Part shown: piece by piece, positions 1-6,975 of the stretch
Numbering within the stretch: position 1 is the stretch's first letter
Layout: each line of letters begins with the position of its first letter
DNA from: Kofleriaceae bacterium
GTDB lineage: Bacteria > Myxococcota_A > Polyangia > Haliangiales > Haliangiaceae
Length of the DNA: 7,943 bases
Direction: 5' to 3'
NCBI GenBank assembly: GCA_024642805.1
Contig: JAHEAK010000220.1
Coordinates: 1-7,943 of the forward strand
Notes under the pieces: generated by a model
Told to the model about the DNA's origin: nothing
Databases searched by the model: none
The model's input: only the letters and a program-made list of their open reading frames with translations
Position numbers and translations under genes: made by a program

Positions 1-550
1 CGCCCTTCAGGCCGATGCGTGCACGCTTGGCCTTGAAAGTCGAGTAGTCCTGAGTGTCGAAGCTCTCGGGGAGCTGGGTCTCGTAGCGCGGCTGGAAATA
101 GCCACCGAGCTTGAGGCTGTAATGGCTGTTGCTGCTGACCCAGGTCCAACCCTTGTCGTCGCGCTCGATGCCACCGCCGCCCGATGCTGCTGGTTGCTCG
201 ATGTTGGCGATGCCTGTGCGCAAATACTCGAGTTCGGTCCGCAGGGCGTGCACCTCCGACTCGAGCGCGTCGATCTTGTCAACGGCAGCCGGCATGCTCT
301 CGCCTAGGGCGCTGTGCTTGGCAAGCTCTTGCTCGAGCACGACGAGCTTGGAGCTCAGCTCCTGCACGGCCTGCGCTACGGTCGAGCTCGTTGCCGCGGC
401 GGCTTGTAAGCTGACCAGCTCCGCCTTGATGGCGTCGATCTCAGCACGCATGCTCGGGCTCTGTGCAAACGCACTCGTGCCAGCCGACGCCGCGAGGATG
501 GTAGCGATCAAGGTCGCACTACAGGTGGCAAGAATATTTCTTGGACTCAT
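1..550 (-). CDS. OprO/OprP-type outer-membrane porin, N-terminal part (runs off the window)
   Basis: The reading frame is open from an ATG at 550 to the left edge, giving 183 codons. An AGAGGAA ribosome binding site lies about 8 nt upstream of the ATG. Residues 1-29 form a signal peptide with an AFA|QS-type cleavage site. Residues about 33-118 are a heptad-like, Leu/Glu/Ala-rich coiled coil. After a Gly-rich hinge (124-127) comes a beta-barrel start containing LGGYFQPRYET and, near residues 172-183, FKAKRARIGLKG. The first beta strand (GGYFQPRYE) and the later RRARIGLKG-like strand are typical of the Porin_O_P family of phosphate/polyphosphate-selective trimeric porins, where an N-terminal coiled coil is also common. 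A role in anion passage across the outer membrane is inferred from family only; the selectivity loops are outside the window. The gene lies just downstream of a terminator, so its promoter is unclear. The family call rests on this N-terminal part alone. Confidence 0.75.
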   Translation of the reverse strand, partial: MSPRNILATCSATLIATILAASAGTSAFAQSPSMRAEIDAIKAELVSLQAAAATSSTVAQAVQELSSKLVVLEQELAKHSALGESMPAAVDKIDALESEVHALRTELEYLRTGIANIEQPAASGGGGIERDDKGWTWVSSNSHYSLKLGGYFQPRYETQLPESFDTQDYSTFKAKRARIGLKG

Positions 551-579
551 ACCGGAGATTCCTCTGCAGATTCATGAAC

Positions 580-609
580 AAAAAAAACGCCCCTGGATGA
601 CCAGGGGCG
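580..609 (-). terminator. Rho-independent terminator of the WXXGXW-repeat gene
   Basis: A perfect 9-bp GC-rich stem (588-596 with 601-609, CGCCCCTGG/CCAGGGGCG) closes a 4-nt loop. On the minus strand it is followed at once by eight T (587-580). It begins 27 nt after the TAG stop at 637-639 of the WXXGXW gene, and its T-run ends only 29 nt before the porin start. It could be a complete terminator or an attenuator in front of the porin. Confidence 0.88.
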
Positions 610-636
610 CTTGACGATAGCAGATGCGGCTTGCGA

Positions 637-1386
637 CTACCGTTGGCCACCGCGGCGAGCAGGAACGACTTCGTTCTTTCTCTCGGTTGGCGCAGGCGTG
701 CGGTGATCCCGAACATTGGGACCTGGTGCCGCTGCAGGTGCGTCAGCCCAGTGACCTGGCGTCCAAACCCAACGACCACCTTCGGCAGCCCAGACACCGG
801 GCACCCAAACCTTAGCAGCCTGTGCGCGCTCCCAGTGACCACGAGTCCAGGCGTAGGCGCCCGCTTTCCACTCGTAGTTGCCTTGCACCCAGACAAAGCC
901 GCTGCGAGCTGCAGGGGTTTCGTATTGTGGCGCAGGTGGAGCCATCGTTGGATAGGCGGCCACTGGCGCTGGCGCAGGCGTGCGATGGTCGCGAACATTT
1001 GGGCCGACCGGCGTCGGTGCTGGCGTTGGAGTGCGGTGATCGCGAACGTGAACGTCGCCACCAGCCGAAGCGGTCCAGCGACCCTCGATCCAGTGCCAAC
1101 GGTTACCGCGCTGCTCCCAGCGACCGGCTTCCCAGTTCTGGCCGGCACGTGCGCGCACCCAGTGACCACGAGTCCATTGCCACTGGTTGGCTCGCCACTC
1201 CCAGCGACCTTGCACCCAAAGGAATCCAACACGAGGTGCGGGGGTTTCGTACTGCGGTGCAGGTGGTGCCTGATCCACGACATACGCCGGCCGAACCTGC
1301 GCGCGAACCACGCAGCCAGGGGCCACAAAGCCAACACTCATTCCGAGGCCGGCAACGATAAACATGCTGCGCCAATCAAATTTCAT
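637..1386 (-). CDS. WXXGXW-repeat envelope protein with an internal duplication
   Basis: This 249-aa protein begins at an ATG with a strong AAGGAGA ribosome binding site 9 nt upstream. Residues 1-24 are a signal sequence; APGC at 22-25 may be a lipobox with Cys25 as the lipidated residue, though Pro at -2 makes it imperfect. Two homologous blocks follow, at about 41-104 and 150-213. Each starts PPAPQYETPA and contains WVQG, W-TRGHW, VPG-W or EAGRW and W-EGRW/W-PGHW units. These are the WXXGXW repeats found in small secreted or outer-envelope proteins of Proteobacteria. The blocks are joined by linkers carrying VRDHRTP three times (114-120, 131-137, 225-231). The C terminus is basic (ARRGGQR). 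The molecular function of the family is not established. It is probably monocistronic, with its own terminator and a candidate promoter in the gap upstream. Confidence 0.85.
   Translation of the reverse strand: MKFDWRSMFIVAGLGMSVGFVAPGCVVRAQVRPAYVVDQAPPAPQYETPAPRVGFLWVQGRWEWRANQWQWTRGHWVRARAGQNWEAGRWEQRGNRWHWIEGRWTASAGGDVHVRDHRTPTPAPTPVGPNVRDHRTPAPAPVAAYPTMAPPAPQYETPAARSGFVWVQGNYEWKAGAYAWTRGHWERAQAAKVWVPGVWAAEGGRWVWTPGHWADAPAAAPGPNVRDHRTPAPTERKNEVVPARRGGQR
748..1266 (-). repeat. Intragenic duplication in the WXXGXW gene
   Basis: The DNA of 1075-1266 and 748-939 encodes two 64-residue copies sharing PPAPQYETPA, G(F)xWVQG, TRGHW and a terminal W-xG-W. The intervening 135 bp hold two of the three VRDHRTP linkers. 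The copies are diverged but align without obvious gaps, so this is an ancient in-frame duplication and not a recent tandem repeat. Confidence 0.75.
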
Positions 1387-1476
1387 GACTCTAGTCTCCT
1401 TAATTTTAGGTCAGTGCGATCACTGCTATGGACCGCCCATGCGTTGGACGACCTACCCCAGGAATCAATCAATCGG

Positions 1477-1506
1477 ATTCTGTCGTCACCAGGTAAAGCC
1501 TGTCAA
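1477..1506 (-). promoter_or_regulatory. Candidate sigma-70-type promoter for the WXXGXW gene
   Basis: On the minus strand a perfect TTGACA (1506-1501) is followed after 18 nt by CAGAAT (1482-1477), which matches 4 of 6 positions of the -10 consensus. Transcription would begin near 1470 and leave a leader of about 85 nt. It lies in the 198-bp gap between the cytochrome gene stop and the WXXGXW start. No intrinsic terminator was seen after the cytochrome gene. Confidence 0.35.
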
Positions 1507-1584
1507 TGCCCTGTGATCACTGAGTCTTGCCCGCAACTTTTGAAGGCCGTTTCTGCGATCTCTGCGCGCGCTCTGTGGTGCGGC

Positions 1585-3294
<1,710 letters not shown>

Positions 3295-3295
3295 G

Positions 3296-3835
3296 CTAGA
3301 CCGGCTCTCGTTCGGCGATGTCGTTGCGGAAGCGCTGGTAGCGAACTCTTATTCGACCATCGACGATACTTACTTCCAACGGGTCGAGACCTCGCTTGGC
3401 CGGACCGTCGTCCTTCTTCGTGCCGTCTTTGGCGAAGGCGCTGTTGTGACACGGGCAGCGGAAGTCGTTGCTGGCTTGCGAAAAGTCCACCGAACAACCC
3501 AAATGCGGGCACACGGCACTGAACGCTTTGACCGTGCCGGCCTCGTCTTTTTGCAACCAGCAGCTGCCAACGGCGACGTCTTCGAGGCGATTCCATGCGT
3601 CACGCACGCCGGAAGCGATGATGGGCAGCCGCACCGGAGCGGCGCCGGCGACAATATCGGCGACGCCGGCCACGTCGATCGGGGCCTCGGGCGTGCTGAC
3701 CATGCGGCGCCCGACAGGATGCAGAAAAAAGCGCAGCAAGGGCACCGACATGAGTGCCGTCACAGCGCCCCCCATGCCGAGGGTGGCGATCTTGAGAAAA
3801 CGCCTGCGGTTCTCTAATTTCTTGGTATCGGCCAC
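3296..3835 (-). CDS. Rieske 2Fe-2S protein of the cytochrome bc complex
   Basis: This 179-aa protein carries the 2Fe-2S cluster that takes the first electron from quinol at the Qo site and hands it to the c haem. RRRFLK (10-15) followed by a hydrophobic stretch (16-38) is a Tat-type signal anchor; Rieske proteins of bc complexes are folded in the cytoplasm, exported by Tat and kept membrane-bound. The cluster motifs are CPHLGC (109-114) and CPCHNSAF (127-134). C109, H111, C127 and H130 are the expected iron ligands, and C114/C129 the disulfide. GPAKRGLDPLEV (144-155) matches the usual C-terminal GPA-x-R-x-L-x motif. The start is GTG with TGGAG about 5 nt upstream. It is followed by the cytochrome b-cc gene after 1 nt. 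The long inverted repeat in its leader may control it. Confidence 0.95.
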   Translation of the reverse strand: MADTKKLENRRRFLKIATLGMGGAVTALMSVPLLRFFLHPVGRRMVSTPEAPIDVAGVADIVAGAAPVRLPIIASGVRDAWNRLEDVAVGSCWLQKDEAGTVKAFSAVCPHLGCSVDFSQASNDFRCPCHNSAFAKDGTKKDDGPAKRGLDPLEVSIVDGRIRVRYQRFRNDIAEREPV

Positions 3836-3869
3836 GGAAACTCCAGAGCCCGCACATTGCCTGGCACAA

Positions 3870-3929
3870 GGTCAGTGGCTAGGCGCGACCATCTGGGCAC
3901 AACCGAAGAGCCACTGACCATGGCCCAGA
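3870..3929 (-). promoter_or_regulatory. Inverted repeats in the leader between the DksA-like gene and the Rieske gene
   Basis: GGTCAGTGGCT (3870-3880) and AGCCACTGACC (3909-3919) form a perfect 11-bp inverted repeat with a 28-nt loop. A second 7-bp repeat, TCTGGGC (3892-3898) with GCCCAGA (3923-3929), has one arm inside that loop and one outside, so the two stems interlock and probably compete. A near direct repeat, CTGGCACAAG (3861-3870) and CTGGGCACAA (3893-3902), overlaps both. There is no T-run on either strand, so this is not a standard intrinsic terminator. An attenuator, mRNA-stability hairpin or protein-binding site are the options. Confidence 0.5.
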
Positions 3930-3930
3930 G

Positions 3931-4305
3931 CTAGCTGTAGACCTTCTCGTCCCGCTCTTGATCTTCTTTGCAGCGGATGCAGAGCTGGGTCTCGGGGCGA
4001 GCTTCGAGACGCTTCTTATTGATGGGCTCATCGCAATCGGTGCAGACCCCGAAGGTGCCATCGGCAATCTTGCGAATCGCGAGTTCGAGTTTGGACAAGT
4101 GGGCCTTTTCGCGGCCGCGGAGTCGGAACTCAAAGGATTGCAGGGCTTCGCTGGAAGCCAGGTCCATCTCATCCGGCAGGTCGTTCGGATCCAAGACCAT
4201 GTTGTCAGTCAGCGTCTTCTTGGCATTCTGATAGACACTGTCACGCTTGGTTTCGAGCAGCTTCTTAAAAGCGTCGAGTTCTTTTTTCGTCAAAGGCTTT
4301 GCCAC
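3931..4305 (-). CDS. dksA: DksA/TraR-family RNA polymerase-binding zinc-finger protein
   Basis: This 124-aa protein belongs to the family that binds the RNA polymerase secondary channel and adjusts transcription, typically together with ppGpp. From the chosen start, residues 5-80 are charged and helical, fitting the DksA coiled coil. The tip carries DEMDLA (45-50), matching the DxxDxA motif (D45, D48, A50) needed for DksA activity in E. coli. The C4 zinc finger is CTDC (88-91) and CIRC (109-112), with the canonical 17-residue spacing. GTG at 4305 is preferred because VAKPLTKKEL matches the usual N terminus of homologues and GGGGGGA lies about 5 nt upstream. An in-frame ATG at 4326, or TTG at 4329, would add 7 or 8 residues. 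It is shorter than E. coli DksA (151 aa). It could be one of several paralogues. The Rieske operon follows after 95 nt without an obvious terminator. Confidence 0.88.
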   Translation of the reverse strand: MAKPLTKKELDAFKKLLETKRDSVYQNAKKTLTDNMVLDPNDLPDEMDLASSEALQSFEFRLRGREKAHLSKLELAIRKIADGTFGVCTDCDEPINKKRLEARPETQLCIRCKEDQERDEKVYS

Positions 4306-4350
4306 GGAGTCCCCCCATCTGCTCATCAATTCGAGCCTTACGGGCCGGAG

Positions 4351-4378
4351 ATAGTAACCCTGAAATTAAGAAAAACAA
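4351..4378 (-). promoter_or_regulatory. Candidate promoter of the DksA-like gene
   Basis: On the minus strand TTGTTT (4378-4373) and TACTAT (4356-4351) are separated by 16 nt within a locally AT-rich stretch. The boxes match 3 of 6 and 4 of 6 consensus positions. Transcription would start near 4344, leaving a leader of roughly 20-40 nt depending on which start codon is used. Confidence 0.4.
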
Positions 4379-4479
4379 TAGCCCACCTCCAAGATGCGAG
4401 AATGAGATCGCTCTACCAACCTCGCCTGCGCGCGAGCGCTGTGGATTTTCCAGGTGGTACAGGTAAGCACCTCTCACTC

Positions 4480-4509
4480 TTGACAGACACGGGGGCAGCT
4501 CAGGAAACT
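4480..4509 (+). promoter_or_regulatory. Weak candidate promoter of the RHH-like gene
   Basis: A perfect TTGACA (4480-4485) is followed after 18 nt by GAAACT (4504-4509), which matches only 3 of 6 positions of a -10 box. If used, transcription would begin at or next to the ATG at 4517, giving a nearly leaderless message. The -10 candidate overlaps the AGGAAA that would otherwise be the ribosome binding site, so both readings cannot be true together. Confidence 0.2.
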
Positions 4510-4516
4510 GCGCGAC

Positions 4517-4708
4517 ATGGCAGGGTCCGACAAGCGCAAACAGAGTCTGTATTTCCCCGAAGACATGCTGCAAGAGATTCAGCAAGAGGCCACGCGGCAA
4601 GACCGCTCGCTCAGCTGGGTCGTGCAAAAAGCATGGAAGACGGCCCGCAAGGAAGTCATGCGCTTCCCTTCGGTCAACGACTACCCTGGCAGCGACTCCG
4701 ACGAGTAG
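4517..4708 (+). CDS. Small ribbon-helix-helix-like protein resembling the TIGR04563 family
   Basis: This 63-aa protein starts at an ATG with AGGAAA upstream at a slightly long spacing (about 11 nt). Residues 7-13 (RKQSLYF) look like a short basic beta strand. Residues 14-28 and about 31-46 are two helices, giving a strand-helix-helix pattern like the CopG/Arc DNA-binding fold. The core, with SLYFPEDML, EATRQDRSLSWVVQKAW and the tail FPSVNDYPG, closely resembles from memory the TIGR04563 proteins of myxobacteria, which have no assigned function. The acidic tail (GSDSDE) is outside that core. DNA binding is inferred only from the predicted fold; it might also act as an antitoxin-like or structural protein, but no toxin partner is adjacent. 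The alpha/beta hydrolase gene follows after 48 bp on the same strand. Confidence 0.85.
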   Translation: MAGSDKRKQSLYFPEDMLQEIQQEATRQDRSLSWVVQKAWKTARKEVMRFPSVNDYPGSDSDE

Positions 4709-4710
4709 TC

Positions 4711-4734
4711 CGCGCTGCAGCACGCGCTGCAGCC
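4711..4734 (+). repeat. Tandem 12-mer forming an 8-bp hairpin between the RHH-like and hydrolase genes
   Basis: CGCGCTGCAGCA (4711-4722) is followed directly by CGCGCTGCAGCC (4723-4734). Because GCTGCAGC is its own reverse complement, the two copies (4714-4721 and 4726-4733) can pair into an 8-bp stem with loop ACGC. It begins 2 nt after the upstream stop and has no T-run. It may protect the 3' end, weaken read-through, or bind a regulator. Confidence 0.5.
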
Positions 4735-4756
4735 ACCCGCACAGAGCCGTTCAACG

Positions 4757-5689
4757 GTGTCTACCTTAACGGGGCATGCCCACAGCGGCCCAAGCAAGAC
4801 CGGCTACGCAATTTCTAGCGTAGACGCGTCGCCCATTTTCTACGAGGTCTTCGGCGCAGCTCAGGGCAGCGACGAAGACAGCGCTTTGCCCATCGTCTTG
4901 TGTGATGGCATCGGCTGCGATGGCTTCATCTGGAAGTACCTTGCTCCCCTGCTGGCCTCGGGTCGCAGCGTCATTCATTGGCACTATCGAGGGCACGGAC
5001 GCACGCCCAAACCGATCATGCCCGAGCGTGTTGCCATGGCCGACCTGGCCGACGACCTGGCCGCGGTCCTCGATGATGTCGGCATCGAGAGCGCGGTTTT
5101 GGCAGGACACTCCATGGGCGTGCAGGTGTCTTTGGAGTTTCACCGACGTCACCGCTACCGCAACAAGGGCCTGGTGCTAGTCTGCGGAGCGCCCGCCGAA
5201 CCTCTCAAGACCTTCAAGGGTTCCGATTTTCTCGAGGTGGCCTTGCCCACCGTGCGCAAGACCATCAGCGCAGCTCCCGGTCTGTTCAGCACCATCGGTC
5301 GCACCATTTTGCCCCGCGACTGGGTCTACAAGATTGCCAGCAAGCTCGAGTTCGAAGAGAGCCTGATAAGTCAGCAAGACTTCATGCCCTACCTACGAGG
5401 GCTGGCACACATGGATCCGCGACTCTTCCTGGCTATGCTAGATGAGGCTTCTAAGCACAGCTGCAGGGACATTCTGGGAGAAATTCGGATACCAACCCTT
5501 GTCATTGCCGGCGGCCTCGACACGTTTACGCCGGCAGCGCTGAGCAGAGAGATGGCCGAGAAGATTCCAGGCGCGGAGCTTTGCGTCGTGGAGGATGGCA
5601 CCCACACCGCGCCGCTGGAGTATCCAGATCTCGTGGGCAGCGTGACCACTGACTTCCTCAGTCGAATGCCAGCCGCCATCCTGCGCTAG
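4757..5689 (+). CDS. Alpha/beta-fold hydrolase
   Basis: This 310-aa protein has the full catalytic set of an alpha/beta hydrolase. The nucleophile elbow GHSMG (117-121) gives S119. The acid is D255 in GGLDTFTP, after the strand TLVIAG. The histidine is H283 in DGTHTAPLEYPD. The early strand LPIVLCDGIGCDGFIW (44-59) provides the usual oxyanion-loop region, and HWHYRGHGRT (74-83) matches the conserved segment before the nucleophile. A helical cap spans about 150-235. No signal peptide or lipobox is seen, so it is probably cytoplasmic. The substrate cannot be told: esterases, lipases, haloperoxidase-like and ester-bond hydrolases all share this layout. The start is GTG at 4757 with no clear ribosome binding site; no in-frame ATG lies before the conserved core, so the GTG or a start by read-through from the upstream gene is most likely. 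Confidence 0.9.
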   Translation: MSTLTGHAHSGPSKTGYAISSVDASPIFYEVFGAAQGSDEDSALPIVLCDGIGCDGFIWKYLAPLLASGRSVIHWHYRGHGRTPKPIMPERVAMADLADDLAAVLDDVGIESAVLAGHSMGVQVSLEFHRRHRYRNKGLVLVCGAPAEPLKTFKGSDFLEVALPTVRKTISAAPGLFSTIGRTILPRDWVYKIASKLEFEESLISQQDFMPYLRGLAHMDPRLFLAMLDEASKHSCRDILGEIRIPTLVIAGGLDTFTPAALSREMAEKIPGAELCVVEDGTHTAPLEYPDLVGSVTTDFLSRMPAAILR

Positions 5690-5725
5690 TCTCGAGCGCC
5701 GATCCGACGCAAGGCAAGGGCCGCA

Positions 5726-5946
5726 CGTGCCCAAGCGGACGCGCAGCGAATACGCAAGCGCATACAGAAGCGCGCATAGAGGTCAGAGCAAAGGTCACAA
5801 AGGGCAGTCGCTCGGCGACGAGCTCGACGAGCCCAAGCGAGACCGAAGGAAGCAAGGCCTTTCGATGGCCCTGGTTTTCGAGCTGCCTCTGAGGACGACC
5901 GAGATCTCACAAGCACACCTGGCGAGCCGGCAACGAGCCCAAGCGA
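5726..5946 (+). repeat. Three spaced copies of a CGWGCCCAAGCG motif
   Basis: CGAGCCCAAGCGA occurs at 5828-5840 and 5934-5946, and CGTGCCCAAGCGG at 5726-5738, giving intervals of 102 and 106 bp. The last two copies also share GGCGA and other bases in the preceding 15 bp. The DNA between copies does not align well by eye, so these are either a very degenerate ~104-bp tandem repeat or spaced binding sites. Confidence 0.4.
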
Positions 5947-6133
5947 TCACGCAAGACGGCCAGGTGCCGACAGAGAACCGGCCTCAGCCAACGACTTGTC
6001 GGCAGGTATTCGCGGGTGCGAGTTTGTCCCTCATCGACGCAGAAATGCCACATTCTCACTTGCACCACTCGCTCGCAAATCACCTCAAGCTGGCCACCTA
6101 GAGCACTTGCGCGGCAAACCGGGTTATAAGAAT

Positions 6134-6220
6134 ACTTCTTAGCGTCAGCTGGAAAGAAGTCCCCGTGAGTTGCGCTCACCCATTTCCGTGAACAAGCCTC
6201 GTGTAGGGAAAACTGGGTGA
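6134..6220. other. Cluster of three inverted repeats, possible structured RNA
   Basis: H1: ACTTCTT (6134-6140) pairs with AAGAAGT (6154-6160), extended inward by AGC/GCT across a 3-nt bulge. H2: GTGAG (6165-6169) pairs with CTCAC (6175-6179). H3: TCACCCA (6176-6182) pairs with TGGGTGA (6214-6220), continued by TTTCC/GGAAA (6183-6187 with 6207-6211) across a 2-nt bulge. H2 and H3 share bases and exclude each other. No T-run follows on the plus strand; the strand of any transcript is unknown. No known RNA family was recognised. Confidence 0.35.
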
Positions 6221-6236
6221 ACTGAAAAATAAAAAA

Positions 6237-6242
6237 TATACT
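6237..6242 (+). promoter_or_regulatory. Candidate -10 box upstream of the 132-aa orphan gene
   Basis: TATACT matches 5 of 6 positions of the -10 consensus and directly follows an A-rich stretch (6224-6236). No good -35 was found at 16-18 bp. Transcription would begin near 6249, about 98 nt before the ATG at 6347. That leader contains the short inverted repeat GGTGC/GCACC (6283-6287 with 6306-6310). Confidence 0.35.
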
Positions 6243-6346
6243 CTCGTAATACGCCGAATTATCGGGCAAGTTCCCTCGGCAAGGTGCTCGAGAGGGGAAG
6301 GTCGGGCACCAGTTAACCTATACAAAGAAGTGGAAGCATTACTGCT

Positions 6347-6745
6347 ATGACTCGCGCAGCATTACGTCGCTCACAAGATGACGATCATGACGGACTGGTA
6401 GCTCTGCCACCGGTCGAGGATGTTCGGAATCGGCTTCGCAATACGGTGAAGAATTTCCAAAACTCATGCCCAGGCCGACGCGCCGCAGCACTTGCTGCTG
6501 TGTGGATTGCCGCCACGGGATGTGAATCGGACCTCACTGTTTATGACGCCGAAGATGCACTACGCACCTACCGCCTGGCGGAATCCGAACTACGTGCCGA
6601 GCTCCGTATGAGCCTCGCACGGGCCATCAACAGCGAGCCTCACGAGGCTACTCGCGTAACGATGGTCGCAATGCTTGAGCACCTCGAGTCTCTCGAGTCT
6701 CAGGCCGTGGCACCTAAGCCACAACGTCGTCGCCGCCGTCGTTAA
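6347..6745 (+). CDS. Hypothetical protein with an arginine-rich C terminus
   Basis: I do not recognise this 132-aa protein. It starts at an ATG with GGAAG about 10 nt upstream. Residues 1-15 are polar with an acidic patch (DDDHD, 11-15). Residues 24-58 and 67-117 look mainly helical, with regularly spaced Leu, Ala, Arg and Glu (for example AEDALRTYRLAESELRAEL). Two cysteines (C41, C59) flank an Ala-rich helix; they are too few for an obvious metal site. Residues 118-126 are a Pro/Ala linker and the last six residues are all Arg, which suggests nucleic-acid or phosphate contact (inference only). There is no signal peptide or membrane segment. Codon third positions are less GC-biased than in the adjacent genes and the upstream DNA is AT-richer, consistent with acquisition by transfer or a fast-evolving gene. 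A hairpin follows 12 nt after the stop. Confidence 0.65.
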   Translation: MTRAALRRSQDDDHDGLVALPPVEDVRNRLRNTVKNFQNSCPGRRAAALAAVWIAATGCESDLTVYDAEDALRTYRLAESELRAELRMSLARAINSEPHEATRVTMVAMLEHLESLESQAVAPKPQRRRRRR

Positions 6746-6757
6746 GCGGCAGAGTTG

Positions 6758-6774
6758 GGCCGCGCCAAGCGGCC
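6758..6774 (+). terminator. Hairpin after the orphan gene, possible weak terminator
   Basis: GGCCGC (6758-6763) and GCGGCC (6769-6774) form a perfect 6-bp GC stem around loop GCCAA, starting 12 nt past the TAA. The following bases are TGCAAATG, without a T-run, so termination by this hairpin alone is doubtful. Confidence 0.35.
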
Positions 6775-6888
6775 TGCAAATGGGGGAGTGTTACCGAGCC
6801 GGGCTCGTCAGCCGCACAGGATGCAGCGCAGACGGCCCACTCGGGCACAACAGCTAGGTCCACAATGGACCGCATCGAGTGGAAGGTA

Positions 6889-6922
6889 GCCGGGGCGAGT
6901 TTCGCACTCGCAGTGCCCCGGC
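6889..6922 (+). repeat. Strong GC-rich hairpin upstream of the PilZ pair
   Basis: GCCGGG (6889-6894) pairs with CCCGGC (6917-6922), and GCGAGT (6895-6900) pairs with ACTCGC (6906-6911), giving 12 bp with a TTCGC loop and a 5-nt bulge on the 3' side. No T-run flanks it on either strand. It lies 60 bp before the PilZ start, upstream of the candidate -10, so it may serve as a boundary element, a factor-assisted terminator or a regulator site. Confidence 0.45.
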
Positions 6923-6969
6923 AACCCACCACCGAGCAGCCGAAAAGATGGTCGCCGCGACCAGGGATG

Positions 6970-6975
6970 TATACT
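6970..6975 (+). promoter_or_regulatory. Candidate -10 box giving a leaderless PilZ transcript
   Basis: TATACT matches 5 of 6 consensus positions and ends exactly 7 nt before the ATG at 6983. Transcription would then start at or beside the A of the start codon. No Shine-Dalgarno sequence is present before this ATG, which agrees with a leaderless message. No clear -35 was found. Confidence 0.4.

Larger units (their letters stand above)
5690..6346. other. 657-bp intergenic region without a convincing gene
   Basis: Frames of 124 codons (plus, 5727-6101) and 120 codons (minus, 5907-6269) exist, but neither product resembles a known family, neither has a good ribosome binding site, and their composition is unlike the neighbouring genes. 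The left part (5690-6110) is GC-rich and has spaced short repeats. The right part (6120-6345) is AT-richer, has several inverted repeats, an A-rich run (6224-6240) and a -10-like box. It could hold a small RNA, gene remains or a long regulatory region. Confidence 0.5.

Noticed and set aside
519..1337. A 272-codon open frame on the minus strand overlapping the WXXGXW gene
   Set aside because: It is a different frame of the same DNA, crosses the terminator at 580-609, and gives no recognisable product; the 249-aa frame has the signal peptide, repeats and ribosome binding site.
1411..1520. Two similar short palindromic sites, CAGTG-CGAT-CACTG (1412-1425) and GTGATCAC (1513-1520), near the WXXGXW promoter candidate
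   Set aside because: Each is too short to be significant alone and the two copies differ in their centre, so an operator call is not justified.
3814..3921. A 35-codon upstream frame (ATG at 3921, minus) that overlaps the Rieske start out of frame
   Set aside because: It has no ribosome binding site and no run of one amino acid that would suggest a leader peptide. Without comparative data it is not distinguishable from chance.
3958..4818. A 286-codon plus-strand frame spanning the DksA-like gene, the divergent gap and the RHH-like gene
   Set aside because: It overlaps three unrelated features, including the C4 zinc-finger gene on the other strand, and has no conserved motif.
5727..6101. A 124-codon plus-strand frame with a GTG start
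   Set aside because: No ribosome binding site, no recognisable family, mixed codon use, and it contains the spaced repeats. It was kept only as part of the non-coding region.
5907..6269. A 120-codon minus-strand frame
   Set aside because: No homology, unusual composition with scattered Cys and Trp, no ribosome binding site, and it runs through the inverted-repeat cluster and the A-rich segment.
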